Assembly: GCA_964017195.1 (NCBI GenBank)
Contig: OZ024895.1
Span: 16,348,034-16,412,033 of the forward strand
Direction of reading: 5' to 3'
Source of the DNA: Siderastrea radians
Taxonomy: Eukaryota > Cnidaria > Anthozoa > Scleractinia > Rhizangiidae
DNA length: 64,000 nucleotides
Each line of letters opens with the position of its first letter. The first letter of the stretch is position 1. Shown piece after piece: positions 57,937 through 64,000 of this stretch. Position numbers and translations under genes: made by a program. The notes under the pieces are model-generated. The model was not told where the DNA came from. It ran no database searches and saw only the letters and a list, made by a program, of their open reading frames with translations.

Positions 57937-60900
57937 CAGTCATCTTTAGGCAGTCAGTGAAGCCTATTGCAAACAAAAAATGCTGATCTTTCATGACTGG
58001 CAGATTTTACTACAAACAGCTCTGTGTTTCATACTTTTCAAAATTGAAAGCAATGAAAAAGATAAGTGAAAAACAAAAAGCTTAAAGCCAGGAAGAAAGA
58101 TCCAAAGTCAAGATCTCATTTGAAATCTAGAGAAAAACCTGTTGTTAGTGCAACATTTCATGAGAAAGGAATTTCATTAGCCAACTACATGCATCGCAGT
58201 CACAAATCGAATGTGACAAAAGATGAATGGCATTTTCTGTTTGTTGTAGTATTCACTGTTGGGTTTTCAAAATGTGGTCATTTTTAGGAAACCCACTGCA
58301 AAGATGCAGTCATCTTTAGGCAGTCAGTGAAGCCTATTGCAAACAAAAAATGCTGATCTTTCATGACTGGCAGATTTTACTACAAACAGCTCTGTGTTTC
58401 ATACTTTTCAAAATTGAAAGCAATGAAAAAGATAAGTGAAAAACAAAAAGCTTAAAGCCAGGAAGAAAGATCCAAAGTCAAGATCTCATTTGAAATCTAG
58501 AGAAAAACCTGTTGTTAGTGCAACATGTCATGAGAAAGGAATTTCATTAGCCAACTACATGCATCGCAGTCACAAATCGAATGTGACAAAAGATGAATGG
58601 CATTTTCTGTTTGTTGTAGTATTCACTGTTGGGTTTTCAAAATGTGGTCATTTTTAGGAAACCCACTGCAAAGATGCAGTCATCTTTAGGCAGTCAGTGA
58701 AGCCTATTGCAAACAAAAAATGCTGATCTTTCATGTCTAGCAGATTTTAGAACAAACACCTCTGTGTTTCATACTTTTCAAAGTTAAAGGCAATGAACAA
58801 GATAAGTGAAAAACAAAAAGCTTAAAGCCAGAAAGAAATATCAAAAGTCAAGATCTCATTTGAAATCTAGAGGGAAACGTTTTGTAAGTGCAACATGTCA
58901 GAAGAAAGGAATTTCATTAGCCAAGTTCATGCATCGCAGTCACAAATCGAATGTGGCAAAAGATGAGTGACATTTTCTGTTTGTTCTAGTATTCACTGTT
59001 GGGTTTTCAAAATGAAGTCATTTTTAGGAAACCCACTGCAAAGATGCAGTCATCTTTAGGCAGTCAGTGAAGCCTATTGCAGACAAAAAGTGCTGATCTT
59101 TCATGTCTGGCAGATTTTTGTACAAACAGCTCTGTGTTTCAGACTTTTCAAAGTTAAAGGCAATGAACAAGATAAGTGAAAAACAAAAAGCTTAAAGCCA
59201 GGACGAAATATCCAAAGTAAAGATCTCATTTGAAATCTAGAGAAAAACCTGTTGTAAGTGCAACATGACATGAGAAAGGAATTTCATTAGCGAAGTACAT
59301 GCATCGCAGTCACAAATCGAATGTGACAAAAGATGAATGGCATTTTCTGTTTGTTGTAGTATTCACTGTTGGGTTTTCAAAATGTGGTCATTTTTAGGAA
59401 ACCCACTGCAAAGATGCAGTCATCTTTAGGCAGTCAGTGAAGCCTATTGCAAACAAAAAATGCTGATTTTTCATGACTGGCAGATTTTACTACAAACAGC
59501 TCTGTGTTTCATACTTTTCAAAATTGAAAGCAATGAATGAGATAAGTGAAAAACAAAAAGCTTAAAGCCAGGAAAAAAGATCCAAAGTCAAGATATCATT
59601 TGAAATCTAGAGAAAAACCTGTTGTAAGTGCAACATGTCAGAAGAAAGGTATTTCATTAGCCAAGTTCATGCATCGCAGTCACAAATCGAATGTGACAAA
59701 AGATGAATGGCATTTTCTGTTTGTTGTAGTATTCACTGTTGGGTTTTCAAAATGTGGTCATTTTTGGGAAACCCACTGCAAAGATGCAGTCATCTTTAGG
59801 CAGTCAGTGAGGCCTATTGCAAACAAAAAATGCTGATCTTTCATGGCTGACAGATTTTAGTGCGAACAGTTCTGTTTCAGACTTGTCAAAATTGAAACTG
59901 AATGAATAATATTAGTGAAAAAAAAGCTAAAAGCCAGGTAGAAAGATCCAAAGTCAAGATCTCATTTGAAATCTAGAGGGAAACGTTTTGTAAGTGCAAC
60001 ATGCCATGAGAAAGAAATTTCATCAGCCAAGTTCATGCATCGCAGTCACAAATCGAATGTGACAAAAAAGGAATGGCATTTTCTGTTTGTTCTAGTATTC
60101 ACTGTTGGGTTTTCAAAATGTGGTCATTTTTAGGAAACCCACTGCAAAGATGCAGTCATCTTTAGGCAGTCAGTGAAGCCTATTGCAAACAAAAAATGCT
60201 GATCTTTCATGACTGGCAGATTTTACTACAAACAGCTCTGTGTTTCATACTTTTCAAAATTGAAAGCAGTGAATGAGATAAGTGAAAAACAAAAAGCTTA
60301 AAGCCAGGAGGAAAGATCCAAAGTCAAGATCTCATTTGAAATCTAGAGAAAAACCTGTTGTAAGTGCAACATGACAGAAGAAAGGAATTTCATTAGCCTT
60401 AAGTAGATGCATCGCAGTCACAAATCGAATGTGACAAAAGATGAATGGCATTTTCTGTTTGTTGTAGTATTCACTGTTGGGTTTTCAAAATGTGGTCATT
60501 TTTGGGAAACCCACTGCAAAGATGCAGTCATCTTTAGGCAGTCAGTGAAGCCTATTGCAAACAAAAATGCTGATCTTTCATGTCTGGTAGATTTTAGAAC
60601 AAACACCTCTGTGTTTCATACTTTTCAAAGTTAAAGGCAATGAACAAGATAAGTGAAAAACAAAAAGCTTAAAGCCAGGAAGAAATATCAAAAGTCAAGA
60701 TTTCATTTGAAATCTAGAGGGAAACGTTTTGTAAGTGCAACATGTCAGAAGAAAGAATTTCATTAGCCAAGTTCATGCATCGCAGTCACAAATCGAATGT
60801 GGCAAAAGATGAGTGACATTTTCTGTTTGTTCTAGTATTCACTGTTGGGTTTTCAAAATGAAGTCATTTTTAGGAAACCCACTGCAAAGATGCAGTCATC

Positions 60901-62070
60901 TTTAGGCAGTCAGTGAAGCCTATTGCAAACAAAAAATGCTGATCTTTCATGACTGGCAGATTTTAGTACAAACAGCTCTGTGTTTCATACTTTTCAAAAT
61001 TGAAAGCAATGAACAAGATAAGTGAAAGACAAAAAGCTTAAAGCCAGGAAGAAAGATCCAAAGTCAAGATATCATTTGAAATCTAGAGAAAAACCTGTTG
61101 TAAGTGCAACATGTCAGAAGAAGAAAGGTATTTCATTAGCCAAGTTCATGCATCGCAGTCACAAATCGAATGTGACAAAAAATGAATGGCATTTTCTGTT
61201 TGTTCTAGTATTCACTGTTGGGTTTTCAAAATGTGGTCATTTTTAGGAAACCCACTGCAAAGATGCAGTCATCTTTAGGCAGTCAGTGAAGCCTGTTGCA
61301 AACAGAAAATGCTGATCTTTCATGTCTGGCAGATTTTGGTACAAACAGCTCTGTGTTTCATACTTTTCAAAGTTAAAGGCAATGAACAAGATAACTGAAA
61401 AACAAAAAGCTTAAAGCAAGGAAGAAATATCCAAAGTCAAGATCTCATTTGAAATCTAGAGGGAAACGTTTTGTAAATGCAACATGTCAGAGGAAAGGAA
61501 TTTCATTAGCCTTAAGTGCATGCATCGCAGTCACAAATCGAATGTGACAAAAGATGAATGGCATTTTCTGTTTGTTTTAGTATTCACTGTTGGGTTTTCA
61601 AAATGTGGTCATTTTTGGGAAACCCACTTCAAAGATGCAGTCATCTTTAGGCAGTCAGTGAAGCCTATTGCAGACAAAAAGTGCTAATCTTTCATGTCTG
61701 GCAGATTTTAGTACAAACACCTCTGTGTTTCATACTTTTCAGAGTTAAAGGCCATTAACAAGATAAGTGAAAGACAAAAAGCTTAAAGCCAGGAAGAAAT
61801 ATCCAAAGTAAAGATCTCATTTGAAATCTAGAGAGAAACTTTTTGCAAGTGCAACATGCCATGAGAAAGGAATTTCATCAGCCAAGTTCATGCATCGCAG
61901 TCACAAATCGAATGTGACAAAAGATGAGTGACATTTTCTGTTTGTTCTAGTATTCACTGTTGGGTTTTCAAAATGTGGTCATTTTTAGGAAACCCACTGC
62001 AAAGATACAGTCATCTTTAGGCAGTCAGTGAAGCCTATTGCAAACAAAAAATGCTGATCTTTCATGACTG
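57937..62070. repeat. 370-bp satellite array inside the transposon
   Basis: The mark CAGTCATCTTTAGGCAGTCA occurs at 57937, 58307, 58677, 59047, 59417, 59787, 60153, 60525, 60893, 61266, 61638 and 62008: eleven full units of 366-373 bp and a partial one. Open frames of about 73 codons in several units begin with GTG rather than ATG and are interrupted in others, so I do not call them genes. Confidence 0.95.
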
Positions 62071-63170
62071 GCACTTCTGTAAAATGGTTTTAGTGAGAAA
62101 ATACTCATTTGAAAGAGAATGAAAACGGTAAAGAAAGATACAGATTTCATTTGTCAAAGCAATAATGTTTTCCGGGGTGGTACTTGACTCATGCTTGGGT
62201 GTAGGGGTACCGCTGAAGATCTGATACCCTGACCCTGTTTAGGACAAAAAGCCGTAAAATACCAATCCCGTTTAGGACAACACCCTCCATTGTAGGTCCC
62301 TGTTTAGAACAATTGAAAAAAAAATACACACTTTCTTCACGTTCGAGACAATTTTGCAGTATTTTAGAGTCTGGGCGGCAAACGTCAGGTTTCCGATCTA
62401 TGACTGGCTATGTATAAGTGACAACGGTGACAATCGTGCAGCCATACCTTGTTTAGGACGCGTTCATACCCTGTTTGGGAGAAACTCGCATAAAATTATA
62501 TATCCTGTACAGGACAGAGAGGCCAAAAACCTTTGGAGTCCTAGCATCACCATATGCCTGAGCACTTTTGGGATATGCAACGTAATAAGCATTTTGAGAC
62601 GAAAAGAGTTAGGAAAATGTTGTGAAATATGCAACATAATTACCAGATTGAGACAAAATGTTAAGCAAATGTTGTGCATCCTTGCTAATTCAAACATCGT
62701 GGAGTTCTTAAATCATTGTATGTCTGGGCACTTCTGGGATATGTAATATTCAAAGTCCGTCTGGCATAGAAGACATTTTTCTTTGTTCTTCTGATGAATC
62801 CACGTCCAAAATCCACTAGGGGTTGATTAGCACAAAGGACACGCGAGCGGGCGCGAAAATTGCGTGTGGCGTGAAAACATGACGCGCGCGTGATCATTAT
62901 CCCATTAGAATCCCATAGTGCGTTTGATTGACCTCGTTCAAGACTGAATTATCCAATGTGAGAACGAAAACTACTAAGATTTGCAATTTGTTTGGAGGGA
63001 AATAATTCGCCATTTTAATTACGTTTTCAGCCATGATTTATATACTTGTGCACTTTCTTACAGAGGTCAAAAAGGATTGTTTAGGACAAATTTGCTGATT
63101 AACAGTACACGAAATATGACTCGAAAATCTTCGGGTTTCATAAAAAAAAAGAGTAGGTTGGCGAAAATGG
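62071..63170. other. Unassigned transposon interior
   Basis: Contains recurring TTTAGGACAA and GTTTAGGAC motifs (about 62235-62520 and 63080) typical of degenerate repeats. No supported gene. Confidence 0.5.
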
Positions 63171-63833
63171 AAATGGTTATATTTGCTCCATATTTGCTTC
63201 TGGGGTAAATAAACCTAAATTTGCTGACTTGGTGTAAAGTTGGTGCAAATAAACAGAATTGCCATAATGATAGCAAATGTAAGGGTAAGATATCCAAATT
63301 TGTTTATTTGCTACTCAAGTAAATGTGACGGTACTTTGATTTACGCCACTTGTTTGCGTGTTCGCAGATGAGTAAGTTTGCTCCTTTAGTAAATATGGGG
63401 TAAATAAACCTAAATTTCCTGATTTGACCTTGGCGTAAAGTTGGTGCAAATAGGCACAATTGCTATGATAGTAAATGTGAGAGTAAGTAATGCAAATTTG
63501 TTTATTTGCCACTCAAGTAAAAGTGATGGTAATTTGATGCAAATAAGTTGATTTTCACCGTGTTTGCTTAGATTTACGGACTCCGTAAAAGTACTAATTT
63601 TTAAGGGTAGCAAAACTACAGCAAATAAATGTAAAATTTGAAAATTTACCTTGGTGGCAAAACTGACACAAATCTGATGCAAACTTCGTGTTAACGTTAC
63701 ATTTGCGCCTAATTTCAGCAGGAGCAAGTGTGTGTCTTTGCTTCGACAATGCCGCCTGTGCAAATTTGTGACAAATTTAGAGCCCCAACTTTGCTACATA
63801 TTTACTTCAGTTGCAAAGCTCGGTAAATCCGTC
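63171..63833. repeat. Right subterminal repeats of the transposon
   Basis: Two diverged copies about 196 bp apart, starting near 63182 and 63378 (shared GGGGTAAATAAACCTAAATT and GTAAAGTTGGTGCAAATA). GCAAAT-type words are frequent, as in the left array. Likely subterminal transposase sites. Confidence 0.78.
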
Positions 63834-63849
63834 TTTTCGTGCAGTGTCA

Positions 63850-63868
63850 GTAAGGATTGGCGTGCAAG
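63850..63868 (+). CDS. Gene C exon: Ig2, right part after the insertion
   Basis: GTAAGGATTGGCGTGCAAG, identical to the end of the gene A Ig2 exon (VRIGVQ plus a split codon), followed by the same donor GTATGA. Preceded by the duplicated TCA. Confidence 0.92.
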
Positions 63869-64000
63869 GTATGAAACAATTTTAGACAAAGATTCAGTAT
63901 GTCGGAACAGCCTGTAGTCTCGCCAAATGTTATTTCAAATATTATTTCATTGGAAACAAACAAAAACAAACAAAAAAACAGAACAAAACAAATCAAAAAC
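63869..64000 (+). other. Start of gene C intron after Ig2
   Basis: Nearly the same as gene A 2128-2262, including GTATGAAACAATTTTAGACA and the CAAACAAA-rich run. Shows that the A/C duplication includes introns and continues past the window. Confidence 0.85.

Larger units (their letters stand above)
45587..63846. mobile_element. 18,260-bp CACTG-ended DNA transposon (CACTA/EnSpm-like)
   Basis: Left end CACTGCACGAAAA, right end TTTTCGTGCAGTG: perfect 13-bp inverted repeats. The exon triplet TCA is present on both sides (45584-45586 and 63847-63849), a 3-bp target duplication. Long subterminal tandem repeats, CACTG termini and a 3-bp duplication fit the CACTA/EnSpm (CMC) superfamily. No transposase-like frame was found; open frames are below about 150 codons and unconvincing, so it looks non-autonomous. 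Its size is partly explained by seven nested inverted-repeat elements and a 370-bp satellite. Which CMC lineage it belongs to is not resolved. Confidence 0.88.
40987..63868 (+). pseudogene. Gene C: IgSF paralog broken by an 18.26-kb transposon (3' partial)
   Basis: Exons seen: 40987-41029 (signal peptide), 43658-44044 (Ig1), 45201-45586 plus 63850-63868 (Ig2, split by the insertion); the rest lies beyond the window. Ig1 differs from gene A at about 16 of 129 residues by eye, and intron sequence is also shared, so A and C are recent duplicates. Read straight through, the frame runs 18 codons into the element and stops at TAA 45641-45643, giving a product of about 290 residues: signal peptide, Ig1 and Ig2 minus its last strand, with no membrane anchor. 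It could be a secreted fragment, an NMD target or a dead gene. It is also possible that this haplotype alone carries the insertion. Confidence 0.82.

Noticed and set aside
58066..61687. Repeated lysine-rich open frames of about 73 codons in the satellite
   Set aside because: They start with GTG, not ATG, recur only because the 370-bp unit is repeated, and are interrupted in several units.

Overview
The window is eukaryotic, AT-rich and intron-rich DNA. It is most likely from a cnidarian, and I infer an anthozoan such as a stony coral. The reasons are animal-type genes with GT-AG introns that are mostly phase 1, extracellular immunoglobulin (Ig) exons and a receptor tyrosine kinase (RTK), and many short inverted-repeat transposons. 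The species cannot be fixed from sequence alone. There is no sign of operons, CRISPR arrays or a bacterial gene layout.

All recognisable genes are on the + strand and form one tandem cluster. (1) 675..7743 is an Ig-superfamily (IgSF) membrane protein, gene A: four Ig domains, a transmembrane helix and a short tail; its signal-peptide exon lies before the window. (2) 13892..28547 is an RTK: one fibronectin-III domain, a transmembrane helix, a juxtamembrane region, a complete kinase domain and a tail with YVNM. As given it carries two lesions, a one-base frameshift in the FN3 exon and an in-frame TGA in the kinase N-lobe. No separate signal or Ig exons were found for it, and its first exon is phase-compatible with the Ig exons of gene A, so A and the kinase may be one transcription unit with alternative 3' ends. 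(3) 33099..39603 is a complete paralog, gene B: signal peptide, four Ig domains, transmembrane helix and a tail ending SYIEV. (4) 40987..63868 is the start of a third copy, gene C, closely related to gene A. It is interrupted inside its second Ig exon and continues past the window.

The interruption in C is an 18,260-bp insertion at 45587..63846 with 13-bp terminal inverted repeats starting CACTG and a 3-bp target duplication (TCA). Removing it, with one TCA copy, restores a 405-bp exon of the same length as the gene A exon. The ends fit CACTA/EnSpm-type (CMC) elements. It has a 134-bp subterminal tandem array on the left, related AT-rich repeats on the right, a 370-bp satellite array and at least seven nested inverted-repeat elements. 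I found no transposase reading frame.

The introns hold more short elements: four with TTAA at an end or both ends, one large foldback element with a decayed reading frame, paired inverted 15-mer arrays, and several microsatellites.

Working model (inference): this is a fast-changing IgSF/RTK receptor cluster in which kinase-less Ig4-TM paralogs sit beside a kinase receptor, and transposons are breaking or reshaping members. The first Ig domain of all three paralogs lacks both canonical cysteines. Binding partners are unknown. A role in self/non-self recognition, by analogy to the Hydractinia Alr cluster, is only a hypothesis.
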